Positions 48,540 to 59,433 of a DNA stretch of 64,000 nt are shown here, piece after piece. The translations under genes and the position numbers were made by a program. This stretch comes from Micractinium sp. NFX-FRZ (taxonomy: Eukaryota; Chlorophyta; Trebouxiophyceae; Chlorellales; Chlorellaceae): NCBI GenBank assembly GCA_029339195.1, contig JAPTJF010000050.1, positions 1-64,000 of the forward strand. Reading direction: 5' to 3'. The notes under the pieces were generated by a model that was not told the DNA's origin, searched no databases, and saw only the letters and a list, made by a program, of their open reading frames with translations. Positions within the stretch are counted from its first letter, which is position 1. Every line of letters starts with the position of its first letter.

Positions 48540-51500
48540 TCACACCAGCATGCAGCCCGACATCATGCGCCGCTGCAGGTCGTCCACGTTTGCCGTGATC
48601 ACCTCCGCTGGGCACATGGCCGTCTGCACAGGCAGGCAGCCAGAGTTGGTTGGGGGTTGTGCGGTGAGGGGTTGACGGGGCGCCTGATTTGGGGGCGCGC
48701 ACGGCGCGGCACAGCACGCAGATGTGGGCATTGCATTGCAGTGACAGGGGCAGGCACGCGGGAACCTGAGCATAGCGCCCGCAGCAGTACGGAGCATGCA
48801 CAGCAGCAGCGCAGGCCGGGAAGCTTGCCAGCACCTCGCCCAGATGCTCCTGACCAACCCCAGCCCAGCCCACCTAGCACTCGTGCCCCGCCCCAAGCCT
48901 GCCCACCTTCTCCACCTCACTAGCATCGTGCAGCGGCCCTGCCCCAACCGTCACCTGCTCCACCTCAGCCCTCATCCAGCCACCAGCCACGCCACGACAC
49001 CCCCCCCCGCCCTGCCTTCCCCCACCCGCCCCCGCCCTCCCCCACCCACCGGCATCATTGCGCGGTCGCGTGCCAGCGCCAGGCGCAGCTTGGCGCGTGG
49101 GCCGTGCAGGTGCACAAACGCCTCCCCCAGCGGGGTGCCGTCTGCGCTGAGCACCAGCTTGATGTCGTCCTCGCCCAGGGTGGGGGAGCAGCTCTGCCGG
49201 GGGTGTGGGGAGGGGAGGCAGCAGCAGCAGGGGAAGGTTCAGGCGGGTGTGCAACGGGCAGCACCAGCCTGGGTGCCGGCCTTGCAGTGATCAAGGTAGC
49301 AGCTCTGCAGGGGCGGGTGAGTGCCTGGCAGACATGGGGTGTGTGGGCAGGGAGCAGGGCGTCATCTTGATGCCAATGCCGTTGTTGCACATGGTTGAAA
49401 CAGCGAGCGCCCGCTGTGCGAGGTTGGCCAGGAAAGGGTGCCCACCTGGAGGAATGCCACGATGTCTGGCTTGGTGACGGTGGGCGGGAAGCCACGCAGC
49501 TTGATGTACCCCTCCTCAAAAGGCACCTCGTCCTCGCTGATGCTGGCGGTCAGCATGGCAGCAATGCCTGGGGGGGCAGGGCAACGGGTGGGGGGGCAGG
49601 AGGAGGCAGCGGGGGAGTTGAGGCAGGCGGGCGGGCGGGGCAGAGGCCTGTTCGCGCTGCCAGCCAGCAGGCATGGTGGCCCTGTGTCACCCGCCCCTGC
49701 TGCCTGCCACCTGCCCTGCCCTGTGCCGCCCACCCACCCACCGGGGTTTGTGGAGACCAGGGAGGCAAGCGAGGGGTTGAGCGCCGACAGCCCGGTGATG
49801 CCGCTGACCACGGGGCCAATGGAGTAGAGGCCGGGCAGCGGGATGCCGGCCACGCCGCTGCAGGGTGGGCAGGGTGGGGTGGGGCGGGGGCGGGTGGGGA
49901 CAGGGGCAGTGAGAACCAAAAAAGGCCAGGGGCGCCGGCGGGTACACACTTGCTGGCCTGTGCACCTTTGCCACCCTCCCCCCTCCCTGCCATCACGGTA
50001 CTGGTGCGCCGTCACAGTATCACTGCCCCCAACCTTTCCCCTCAACTCAACCTGCACCCACACGCGCATACACACAAATACCCACGCACAGCTTTTTGAG
50101 GCCTTCACGGAGACGCATACACACGCTCATTGCCCGCCCCAGCACCCCCGCACTCACTTCTGCTTGGGCACCCACTCCCCTCCTGCCGCCCTGCTGTACT
50201 CCTCCGCCGTCACAAACGACGCCTTGATCACGTTCTCATCCAGGGTGCGGGTGTCAAACACCTTGAGGCCTGCGGGGAGTGGGTGGGGGAGCATGAAGGC
50301 AAGGGCGGCAGGGTTGGGGCAGGGGAGCCCGGTTCACGAGACCAAGCTTTCTGTGTGTTGCCGCCCCTCGCGCCAGCTCATCGCCTTCCCTCTTTTCTTG
50401 TGCTCCCCTGTGCTGCACAGCCTTGTTCTGTGGCGCACTCACTCGGCAGTGTCCCTGCCTCACCCCCAACCCACACTGCCCCACTGACCACCACCCCTCC
50501 ACTCTCAAGCGCACAGCCAAGCAACGAACTGCGTGCCCCCGCACCCACCCTGGGCGCAGTCGTCCACGGTGGCGTACTTGATGTAGCAGCGGCCGGGCAT
50601 GAGGTCCTGCACAAACGCGGTGGGCGTGGGCACCACCACACCCGCAACACTGCCGTGCTTGGCCGCCTCCTCATACACCTCCTCTTGCAGCTGCCGGGGG
50701 GTGGGGGGGCAGGCGGGGTGGGGAAGGTGAAGAGGCAGGGGGGGGCATAGGGGGCCAGCGGGTGGGGTGAGGTAGGGTGTGTTTGGCTGGCCCCTTGTTG
50801 CACCTCCTCTTGGCGCTGCCGGGTAGACGGGACGGCAAGCGTGGGGTTCAAGACAGATGGGTGAGGAGGCCAGGTTTGAGCAAAGGCAGTGGCGGGGCAA
50901 GCAGACGGGCATGGCGTGCACAGCGCAAGGCAGGCCAGTGCAGTGACATGACAAACACGAGGGCTTGTGTGATTTGGTGAGATTCGGGGCGGGAGGGCGG
51001 TTGGCACCGGCGGAGGAGGCGCTGGGTAGTAGGTGTGGTGGGCTCGTCAACTCGGGCCGGCCAGGCACACAACGCGCCGCAGGACATATGCAACACAACC
51101 CGGCATGGCAGCAGTGCGTGTGTCTCAGAGCAGCCAGGGCAGCACGGGGAACCGTCCCATGCCCAGCCTTGCCCGCCTGGTGCGCCCCCACCCCCGCCCC
51201 GCAAGCACCAACACCCCAGGGACCCCCTCCCTCCCAGCCGCCCGCCCGCCCCGCCCTGCTCCACTCACAATGCGCCGCTGCCCCTCCGTCCGCAGCTCCG
51301 CCACCGGCAGGACGTTAGAGAGCAGCAGGCAGGTGGTCTCCACGCCCCCCACGTGCGCCGCTGGCATGGGCGCCGCCGGCGCCGCCTGTGCCTCTGGAGG
51401 GGGCGCCAGCGCTATTGGCCCCAGCTCCGGCTGGTCCGCTGTTGGCTCCATGTACCCCTTTGGCCGCCCAATGTTCATGGCCCGCCCGCAGAGCTCCACC

Positions 51501-53018
51501 ACCTGCAGGCATGGGGTGGGGGAGTGGCAAGGGAGGCGCAGAGGGGGGTGACATTGTGGGAACAAGGGGCACAGCCAGGGATGGGGGCAGCGGGGCAAGG
51601 CATTAGCGCGGACAGAGCCTGGGGGTGCAGCACAGGTGCCGGATCCAGGGCGGCAGCAGGGGGCTGAGGACCCTCCCCAGACCCCTTGCTCAATTACAGC
51701 ACCTCCTTTCTGTCCATCTAGCTCAGGCCCCTGCCCACACATCATAGCCACTCCTGATGCTTCTGCGAGCAAAACCCACAGTGTCATCTGCACCGCCTTG
51801 ATCCCCAACTCAGGAATGCGCACACACACACACACACACGCACACGCCCCACAGCAAGGCGCAAGAAATCCTTTGAGAGGAGGCCCATCCCACCTTGTCC
51901 ATCTCCAGCGCCTTTGTCGCCATCTGCCGGTTGCGGAACTCCACAAAGGCAAAGCGCCCGGTGGTGTCCATGTTGACGTTCACCACCGGCGGGTTAGCAG
52001 CTGGGTCGGGCACCATGTGGGCAAAGCACTGCGCGGTGAGGGGCCCAGGCAGCATGATGTTCAGCACAAGGGAAAGAGGGGCTGGCAGCAGGGTGGGGGC
52101 AGCATTGTAGCTCAACACTGCGGGCAGTAGCAGAAGAAGGAGGGGTGGCTTTGGGGACGGAGGTGCCGACAGTTGCATGCATGCAAGCATTGATAGTGTG
52201 GGCTGAGCAGGACGGCGTGCCTACCGATGCACCGGCGCAAAGAACTGGAAGTGAGGACCACGCAGTGCCTGCCTGCCTGACTCTCCCCTGCTTCCCCATG
52301 CCATGCTGTGCCGCTGTCGGGCAGCCGTGCATGTGACATGCACACACAGCAGGCATCTGCATCTCCACCAAGCATGCCGGCCTCTGTCCCTGGCCGTGCA
52401 GGCAGCAGCCATCCCCCGCCAACACTCTTCGCAGCCCCATGCCAAGCACCGCAGCACCGCGGCACCGCCACCAGCCTCCCCCCAGCCAACCTGGTCAAAG
52501 AACTCCTTCAGCAGCTCCCGAGAGATGATCCCTATCGCCAGGTTGCCAATGTAGATCTCCCGCTGTTTGCGGTCGATCGTGGCCTGCTCTTGTGTGATGC
52601 CACCTGGCAGCAGCGGCTGGGCTGCCGCCGCCGCCGCCTGCTGCCCCGGCGCTTGCAGCCCTGGCACAGACATGATGAGCTGCTGCGCCAACAGCTGCTT
52701 CTGTAGCTGCTGCTGCTGCATGGCCGCCATCTGCTGCTGCTGCATGGCCGCTGCAAAGCTGGCAGCGGCGGCCTCCGGGTCGGAGACGAGGTAGCGGGAG
52801 CGGTCGTCTTGCCCGCCGCCGTTCGGGCTGCGGCTGCGCGGCCTGCAGGGGGCGCGGGGGCAAGGCGTGAGAGGCACATCGCTTGGCCCGGCGCCTGCAT
52901 CTGTTGTAGACGGCACCAGGCACTGCAGGGGTGCAGAAACAGGCGGGCATCACCTGCGTTCCCGCGATCGCGAGCGGCTGCGCCGCCGCTTTGGTGACCG
53001 TGATCTGGAACGCCCCAT
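48540..53018 (-). CDS. U2AF large-subunit-like RS/RRM splicing factor
   Basis: Eleven exons on the minus strand: 53018-52954, 52842-52491, 52028-51894, 51502-51269, 50690-50549, 50269-50158, 49857-49742, 49567-49446, 49193-49050, 48954-48907 and 48623-48540; 517 aa. It starts with an RS segment (MGRSRSRSPKRRRSRSRSR), then a Gln/Ala region. RRM1 has REIYIGNLAIGI and GRFAFVEFRNRQMATKALEMD, ending CGRAMNIGRPKGY. A second, UHM-like RRM follows: CLLLSNVLPVAELRTEGQ, a long helix, then RCYIKYATVDDCAQGLKVFDTRTLDE. A third RRM-like unit contains GYIKLRGFPPTVTKPDIVAFL and GEAFVHLHGP. The C-terminus DLQRRMMSGCMLV is distinctive. U2AF65 binds the polypyrimidine tract at 3' splice sites, but its UHM is normally last. 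It could be a plant-specific CC1/U2AF relative. The 48-nt tenth exon is the least certain. Confidence 0.82.
50798..50825 (-). repeat. Duplicated exon edge in U2AF-like intron 4
   Basis: Resembles 50677-50702, the start of exon 50690-50549 with its acceptor: CACCTCCTCTTG then CTGCCGGG on the plus strand in both. The copied AG is lost. Confidence 0.6.
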
Positions 53019-53326
53019 GTGCCTTCTCTACTGTCGCGGGCTGCCAAGCTTGCAAAAGAAGCACTCTGCCGCAAGTATGTGCTGTCGAGCGACTCCCTTG
53101 CAGGTGCAGGCCGTCAGTACACTTCAGCAGCAGTGGCGATGCGCGATGCAGGCAAGCGATGGGCGCCTGGAGGGCAGGGCCAGCAAGTGCTGACTGGAGC
53201 CCAGTCTGCACCAAATTTCTCCGCCCTCACGGCTGCTGCCGCCAGTTTCTTGATCACCTTCACTTGTACCCATATCTTAGAGTTTGGGTGGGGTGCTTTG
53301 GAGGCCTCAGAGCAGCGACACGGGAC
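53019..53326. promoter_or_regulatory. Shared divergent promoter, U2AF-like gene / COQ3
   Basis: The 308 bp lie between divergent start codons. Nothing more specific was recognised. Confidence 0.45.
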
Positions 53327-54984
53327 ATGGCAGTGGCCAGAGCGCTGGGCCGGCTGCTTGGCGCCCGCTGCGCCCCTGAGCTGCCGCTAGCGCCTTTGGC
53401 GTGTGCACAGTATCTGCACAGGTGCGCAGCATGCAGGCAGGCTTGCTGGTGGGGGAGTGGGGCAGGCAAGCTAGCGGTGGCAGCTGGCGGCAGGCGGACC
53501 ACTGGCGGCAGGCAGGCGGCGGCATCAGAGGTGGGGATTGGTCAATGTAGCTTGCGTCGCTCATGCCAAGCGCCAAGGCTTCTTTCCCACCTGCAGGCTG
53601 ACCCCATGCGTCCGCACGCTCACCAGTAGCGCGACAGCAGCACACCAGGCAGCGCCACCGACCGCCGGCAGCAGCAGCGGCAGCTCTGGCAGTGGAAGCT
53701 CCGACCCCCAGCAGCAGCAGCAGCAAGCAACAAACCCCCACCAGCAGCAGCAGCAGCAGCAGAACTACCAGCAGCAGCACTACCAGCAGCCAGCAGCCGC
53801 AACCAGCACAGTGAGCCGTGAGGAGGCGGCCAAATTCGCCCCGCTGGCGGGGCAGTGGTGGGACCCCTCCGGACCCTTTGCCCCCCTGCACGCAATGAAC
53901 CCCGTGCGCTGCCGCTTCCTGCGCTCCGCGCTGTGCTCCGGCTTTGGGCGCGACGCCAGCTCAGCAGCACCCCTGGCGGGCCTGCGCCTGCTGGACGTCG
54001 GCTGCGGCGGGGGCCTGCTGGCAGAGAGCCTAGCCCGCATGGGGGCGCACGTGACGGGCATAGATGTGAACGAGGGGGGCATTGCAACGGCGGAGGCGCA
54101 TGCGGCTCGGGACCCTGACTTGGCGGGGCGCCTGACGTACCGCACGGCAGCTGCGGAGCAGCTGGTGGAGGAGGGGGCCCTGTTTGATGCGGGTGAGGCT
54201 GGAAGGGTGGGTGGGTGTGGGTGGGCGCAAGTGGTGGGTGGGTGGGTGAGGATTGGGGCCTGGCAGGCAGCAGCAGGCCGGGCAGGGATGAAGGGGCGGG
54301 CTGGGTGAGAGATGCTGTGTGTATGGTGCTAGACCATGACAAGGCACACACCCTCGCATTGCAGCATAGCCACATGGTGCGAGCTCTCCACTGCACCTGT
54401 TCCCCACATCCCCACATGATGTCCCTCACTTCTTGCCGCTCCACTCTCACCCTGTAACCCTGCCCGCTGTTCCCCCCTCCCCCTGCCTGCCCAAATCTGC
54501 AGTGATAGCCAGCGAGGTGATTGAGCACGTGGCCTCCCTGCCCGCCTTCTGCGCCGCCCTGGACGCCCTCACGCGCCCCGGCGGCGGCGTCGCCATCTCC
54601 ACCCTCAACCGCACCCCCCGCTCCTTCGCCCTGGCCGTGGTGGCAGCAGAGTATATACTGCGCTGGGTGCCCCCAGGCACGCACGAGTGGGAGCGGTTTG
54701 TGACACCCGAGGAGCTGGTGCTGCAGATGGAGGAGAGCACCGGGCACGGCGGGAGCACCAGGGGCAGCGGCGGCAGCAGCGAGAACCTTGGCACTGCTTC
54801 TGGCACTGCTTCCAGCAGTGTTCCCGAAAGCAGCAGCGTGGGTGCCAGCGGTGCGGCTCCGCCACCCGGGGTTCCGCTGCGCCTGGAGCTGCTGGCGGGC
54901 ATGGAGTACAACCCGCTGACCCGTGGCTGGTCCCTGGGGCGGGACACCGCTGTCAACTACATTGCGTACTTCTCCAAGCCATAA
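53327..54984 (+). CDS. COQ3: Ubiquinone biosynthesis O-methyltransferase COQ3, mitochondrial
   Basis: Three exons: 53327-53421, 53597-54192 and 54503-54984; 390 aa. It carries out both O-methylations of the ubiquinone ring with SAM on the matrix side of the inner mitochondrial membrane. Residues 1-50 (MAVARALGRLLGARC..., RTLTSS) are Arg/Ala/Leu-rich and acid-free, fitting a mitochondrial presequence. A Ser/Gly and polyglutamine linker precedes the UbiG fold: KFAPLAGQWWDPSGPFAPLHAMNPVR, SAM motif LLDVGCGGGLLAESLARMGA, VTGIDVNE, FDAVIASEVIEHV, and STLNRTPRSFALAVVAAEYIL are all diagnostic. A Gly/Ser-rich insert of about 45 residues splits the C-terminal part before GMEYNPLTRGWSLGRDTAVNY. TGTAA lies at 55340-55344. 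Confidence 0.94.
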
Positions 54985-55529
54985 GGCGGGGCCTGGGCTT
55001 GCTATCGATTTCGATGGGGTTTGGCATTCAGGCATCGAATTTGCATCCAGCTGCAGTGGGTAGTCTCCTTGCACCCGGCCTGCTGCCTGACAAGGCGGCG
55101 CACCCTGCTGCGCTCAACCTGCGCCCAGCCTGTGTGCGGGCAGATCCCTCACCCTGTGCCCACGTGTCCCTGATTTCTATGTGGCATCCCCTTCTCTTCC
55201 TCTCTTCCAACACTTGCTACTTTCATTCCATGCCGGGGTCCTCCCTGCTTTCATGTTGCCTGGCCCCCTGCTGCCTCTGCATCTTTGCCTCTTTTGCCTT
55301 GGGCCCTCAGCCCTGCCTTGCTGGCCACGCCACACCATTTGTAAGCAACTTCAAATGAGAATACAAGGCCACAGCGCCGAGATCTCCAGCCAATCAACAG
55401 CCAGCAGACTGCGTAAAAGAATCTGTGTTCCACTCAATACTCCAATTCAAGTGCCGCTTCAGTGTCCCCATCTGCGGCAGGCAGCTGCTTGCCTGTCGCG
55501 CCGCTGCTTCCGCCCGCCCTCGGCACCGC
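54985..55529. other. Convergent 3' region, COQ3 / LMW-PTP
   Basis: 545 bp between convergent stops, with TGTAA at 55340-55344 for COQ3. No exact signal for the minus-strand gene was found. Confidence 0.5.
55340..55344 (+). terminator. TGTAA poly(A) signal, COQ3
   Basis: Located 356 nt after the COQ3 stop. Confidence 0.5.
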
Positions 55530-56112
55530 TCACTGCCCCTGCTGCCGCCGCTGCTGTATGGCCTGCAGCAGCCCTGAGCACGCATCGTCCAGCAGGTCCA
55601 ACACCAGCTCAAACCCCTTCTGCCCGCCTGCAGGTGCATGGCATGGGGGTGCAGCAGAACCACAGACATCAGCGCTGCCCGAGTAGTGTGGGTCTTGAGT
55701 GTGTGCGCGCTTGCCCGCCAGGCGGGCGGATGCTGGCCGACACAGCCCATGTGGTGGAGCGGTGCATGGCCGTGCGTGTAAAATCCAAACACTTGCTGCG
55801 TGCGTGCTTACCGTAGTAGGGATCTGGCACCTCATTGAAGCGCTGTTTAAATTGAGGGGACTGGAGGTAGTCGGTCATGAGGCTCAGCTTGGCGCCGTAG
55901 TCGGGCGTGACTGCTGCGCCGCTGCCGCCGCTGTTGCCGCGCCAGTGCTCGGCGGCGCGCCGGATGGCCGCCAGGTTTGATTCGTCCATGCCGATTACGT
56001 AATCGTACTGCCAAGGCGCAGGAAGAAGGAGGGGCAGCAGTTCAGGAGAAGGAAATGAGGGGGAGGGCGCAGGGACGACAGGGAAGGGTTAAAATGGGTG
56101 GAACGATGGCAG

Positions 56113-56160
<48 letters not shown>

Positions 56161-57417
56161 GCAGCACAATCACCGCCAACGGCTGCACAATAAGCTCCCT
56201 CCCCCGCCCATCCTGGCCCCGCCGGCACCACACACACCTCTGCCAGGTCGGCAGGCTTCAGCGGTCGTGAGCGGCTGGTGAGGGTGACGCCGCGGGCGCG
56301 AGCGGTGGCCGTCATGCGGCCGTCAGCGGGGTCACCCTCGTGGTAGCTGCGGGGAAGGTGCGTGCGGGGCAGGGCAGTCAGTAATGGCCGAGCTGAGCGC
56401 CCCTGCAATCCCTCCCACGCTCGGCACCCCGCACCCAGGCACAGCCAGGAGCCACCGTCAGCCCCTTGCCCGCTCACATCCATGCGCCCACCCGCCACCA
56501 AGAGCATGTCCCCTCTCTGCCCCTCGCACCTCCAACATGCACTTTGAGCACCTGCTCTCGCACACGTACACACACACAGGTGCATCATGGCCAGTGCAGC
56601 ATGGCGGGTGCAGCATGGCGGGTGCATCATGGCGGGTGCATCATGGCGGGTGCAGCATGGGCAGTACAAGATGGCGGGTGCAGCATGGCGGGTGCAGCAT
56701 GGACAGTACAAGATGGTGGGTGCAGCATGGCGGGTGCAGCATGGACAGGACAGGTACACACGCACACCCTCACAGCAGGCATGCGCACCTGAAGCCGCCG
56801 GGCAGGTACCAGGAGCTGCTGCCGCCGCCTGTGCCGCAGCTGTCAATTTCAAACTGCCCCGCCACGCCCTCCCGCTCCACCACGCTTTTGAACACAGCCT
56901 CCGCAGAGGGGCTGCGGCAGATGTTGCCCAGGCACACAAACAGCACCTTCGTCCTGCGAGGGAATGGAGTGGGGGCGGGACTTTAGGGGCTGGCGCAGAT
57001 TGGCGGCAGGCGGGATGGGTGCATGAAGGACTGATGGAGGGGGGGGCGTGCTGCGCAGGGTGCTCCGACCAAACATCCAGTGACAAGCACCGCAATGACA
57101 GCAGCAATGGCAGCTCGGAATGATCAGCACATGCATCCCTCCGGACCCATGCCAACACGATATCGTGCACTTTGGCAGCAGGAAAGGGCGCACCGCACTC
57201 ACTTGCCCTGCTCGCCGCTGCCGCCGCTCATAGCGCTGACCCGGCACGCCTGCCGCTGCCGCTGCTGATGGCTCACACGCCGGCTGCGTGGCGCTACGCA
57301 CACTGATCGCGTTACTGCCGGGTTTGTGCTCTTGAGATGGCTACCCGGCAGTCGGAGCGAGGAGCACCGCGGGGTGGCAGCCACGGGCGAAACCAGACGG
57401 CTGCACACAGCCTGCAT
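55530..57417 (-). CDS. Low-molecular-weight protein tyrosine phosphatase, probably plastid-targeted
   Basis: Five exons on the minus strand: 57417-57203, 56953-56789, 56346-56238, 56007-55812 and 55627-55530; 260 aa. The phosphatase loop VCLGNICRSPSAEAVF carries the catalytic C79 and R85 (second loop Cys C84), and the general acid D225 lies in VPDPYYGG. The core matches LMW-PTP in order (SYHEGDPADGRM, YDYVIGMDESNL, GFELVLDLLDDAC). I chose the ATG at 57417 because residues 1-62 are Arg/Ser/Ala/Val-rich and nearly acid-free, ending RVSA/M, as in algal plastid transit peptides. Starting at 57231 would give a cytosolic form. The frame stays open further upstream, but those ATGs run into the neighbour's promoter. 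A minisatellite fills part of the intron at 56583-56755. Confidence 0.9.
56113..56162 (+). repeat. (CAG)n microsatellite in LMW-PTP intron 3
   Basis: A near-continuous run of CAG triplets on the plus strand, with a few CAA and AAG interruptions, in an intron. Confidence 0.85.
56583..56755 (+). repeat. Minisatellite, 15-bp GC-rich unit, in LMW-PTP intron 2
   Basis: About eleven copies of a CATGGCGGGTGCAGC-type unit. Variants (catcatgg, gggcagtacaagatgg) themselves recur, giving a higher-order pattern near 56662-56717. Confidence 0.9.
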
Positions 57418-57761
57418 CGGATACAGTGCAATGCGTGGATGCTCAATTGCGGAGAGCTTTACGAAACGGGGCAGTTGCCATGCCTCCATTGCCCGCCTGG
57501 CAGCAGTCGCCAGCGTGGCCAGAAATGTATAGCAGAAGCGCCAATGCTGCAGAGGTGCAGTATTGCAAAAACCAACCGCGCTACGCCAGCCAGCCCCGTG
57601 CTGGTCGCACATGCATGTTGCTTGAGCACGCTGGCTCTCGCCTAGCCCCTGTTTCCACCCTCTATTTAGCATAGCGAAACTCCCAGAGGCGGTTTCACGC
57701 CTCCCGTTGCTGCGCCGCCAACCCGCCAGCACCGCCGCTGCCCCTGCCGCCAGCCGCCACC
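57418..57761. promoter_or_regulatory. Shared divergent promoter, LMW-PTP / RPA12
   Basis: 344 bp between divergent start codons. A TATA-like tatttagcata stretch (about 57662-57672) lies some 100 bases before the RPA12 ATG. Confidence 0.4.
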
Positions 57762-58689
57762 ATGGCCCCCCAGCCGCCGCCGCCCGCTGAGCAGGAGCCG
57801 GAGCTGCTGGCCAGCCGCGGCGATGTCATTTTTAAAACCTGGATGTTCTGCCCCATCACGGGCAGCCTGCTCATCCTGGACGCAGCCAGCGGCGTCGCCC
57901 GCTCCCGCTACTGCCCGTTTGAGCGGCCGCTCGAGGAGCTGGACGACACGATGAGGTGATTCCCCACGCCTGTGCTGGTGCTGATGTTGTGTTGGTGCTT
58001 GTGCTGTGTGCTGGGAAGTGAGGCTTGCCAGTGATCAGCCCAGTTTCCTTCGGCATGGCCTGCTCAAACCCTGGTGCCTTACAGCACGCCCTGTCAACAG
58101 TCGCTGTCAAGCACGGAGTTTGCCGCCGCCCACCCGAGCAGCAAGGGACACACCTGTTCCCCCAACTGTGACCTGCCTGCCCTTCGGTACCGCTTGGTGC
58201 AGCGTGGTGACCCACGCCGACATGGCGGACTACCACCGGCGCTACGCGCTGGAGCCTCTGGTGAAGAGCCGGGAGCTGCTGGAGTTTGAGGAGTTGCTGA
58301 AGAACAGGGTGCGGGCCACCGTGGATGAGCCGTGCCCCAAGTGCCAGAACCCGGTGCTCGAGTACTACACCATGCAGCTGCGGTCGGCGGATGAGGGGCA
58401 GGTGCGGCGGGGGGCGGCGGAATGGGGTGGTGTGTTGTGGAGAGGAAGGCACGTGGGCCAGGGGAAGTGCAGGCGGGCGGGTTTGTGGGGATTAGGGGAG
58501 CGAGACGGATGGGGACTTGAAAGATGGAAGAAGGGCGGCAGCGGCACAAGCTTGGGAGGAGGTGCGCTGGTTGGCCTGCAACGGCAGCTCAGCAGCCCTC
58601 TCATGGACCCCCATCCGCCCACCGTGCATCTGCAGACCGTGTTCTACGAGTGCCGGAAGTGCGACTACCGCTACGCCACCAACAACTGA
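57762..58689 (+). CDS. RPA12: DNA-directed RNA polymerase I subunit RPA12
   Basis: Three exons: 57762-57955, 58203-58401 and 58636-58689; 148 aa, a little longer than human RPA12 (126 aa). The start context gccgccaccATGG is ideal. The C-terminal zinc ribbon is intact: C109, C112, C137, C140, with the TFIIS-like acidic hairpin RSADEGQT (D128, E129) that supports RNA cleavage. RSADEGQTVFYEC separates it from RPB9 and from RPC11. The N-terminal ribbon is degenerate: C30 and C51 remain, but the partners expected at 33 and 54 are Thr and Glu. It acts in nucleolar Pol I transcription of rRNA. Confidence 0.92.
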
Positions 58690-59433
58690 GCGCGGCGAAG
58701 GAGCCCGGTGCCGCCACTCACAGCTGTCAGCTGTGCCACCGCCGGGCTGCCGCCAGGCTGCCGCCAGCCCCACGCCTATGCATGCCTCTGTGAAATACCC
58801 CTACCGCCCACCTGCCCCTCTCCCCGTGCCCCCTTTGCGTACCGCTCCAGCATTGCCATCACCGCTCCCTCCACCCCACCTTCCAGTCCTCTTGCTGGCC
58901 GCTGCATGCTAATTCCGCTCGCTGTCCCTGCTACCTTCCTGCTCGCCACGCCCGCATTCTTGCTTATTTGATGCAACAACCGTCTGCAGTGGTGCCATCT
59001 CGAGTGCCAAGATAGAGGGGTGCACTTACGGCGTAACTGCAGGGGAATGTGCACAGTTGAAGAGGCCCTGCAGGATGTGGGTTACGTATGGGAATGTTGG
59101 TAGTCAGTGCACCCCTTCACAGCCATGCTGAGCCGCACTGCCTGCCCGCCGCTGGGGCACACGGGCGGACACTCCTGACCTGGCAGGGGTCTCCAGGGGT
59201 GCCAGCTTGGGATCTTCGGATTGAAACGGCCCGTCAACAAGCACTCCGAGTCCGAAGGGCTATTGCCTCGCTTCCTCGGTTGGCTCGTACCCGCCCATCC
59301 GCCATCGGGCTTCGAGTAACCGCACGGCAGCCATGGGTTCAAAAGTGCGCTGCATCCTCCGCGCGGGGACGAAAGCCTGAAAGCGCTTGCCTTGCCAGGT
59401 TGGGGCAGCACCTCGCCCGTCGGTCGGCGGGTC
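58690..59433. other. Intergenic region: RPA12 3' UTR / PAN-like gene promoter
   Basis: 744 bp with no supported gene. Open frames here lack family motifs. No TGTAA was seen after RPA12. Confidence 0.45.

Noticed and set aside
52225..52244. 20-nt microexon (FFAPVH) in the U2AF-like gene
   Set aside because: It has good splice sites, but including it breaks the phase of the next exon. Direct joining of 52491 to 52028 gives EFFDQCFAHMVPDP, which fits the family.
57418..57732. Longer N-terminus for the LMW-PTP
   Set aside because: The frame is open, but the residues lack targeting character and run into the RPA12 promoter.
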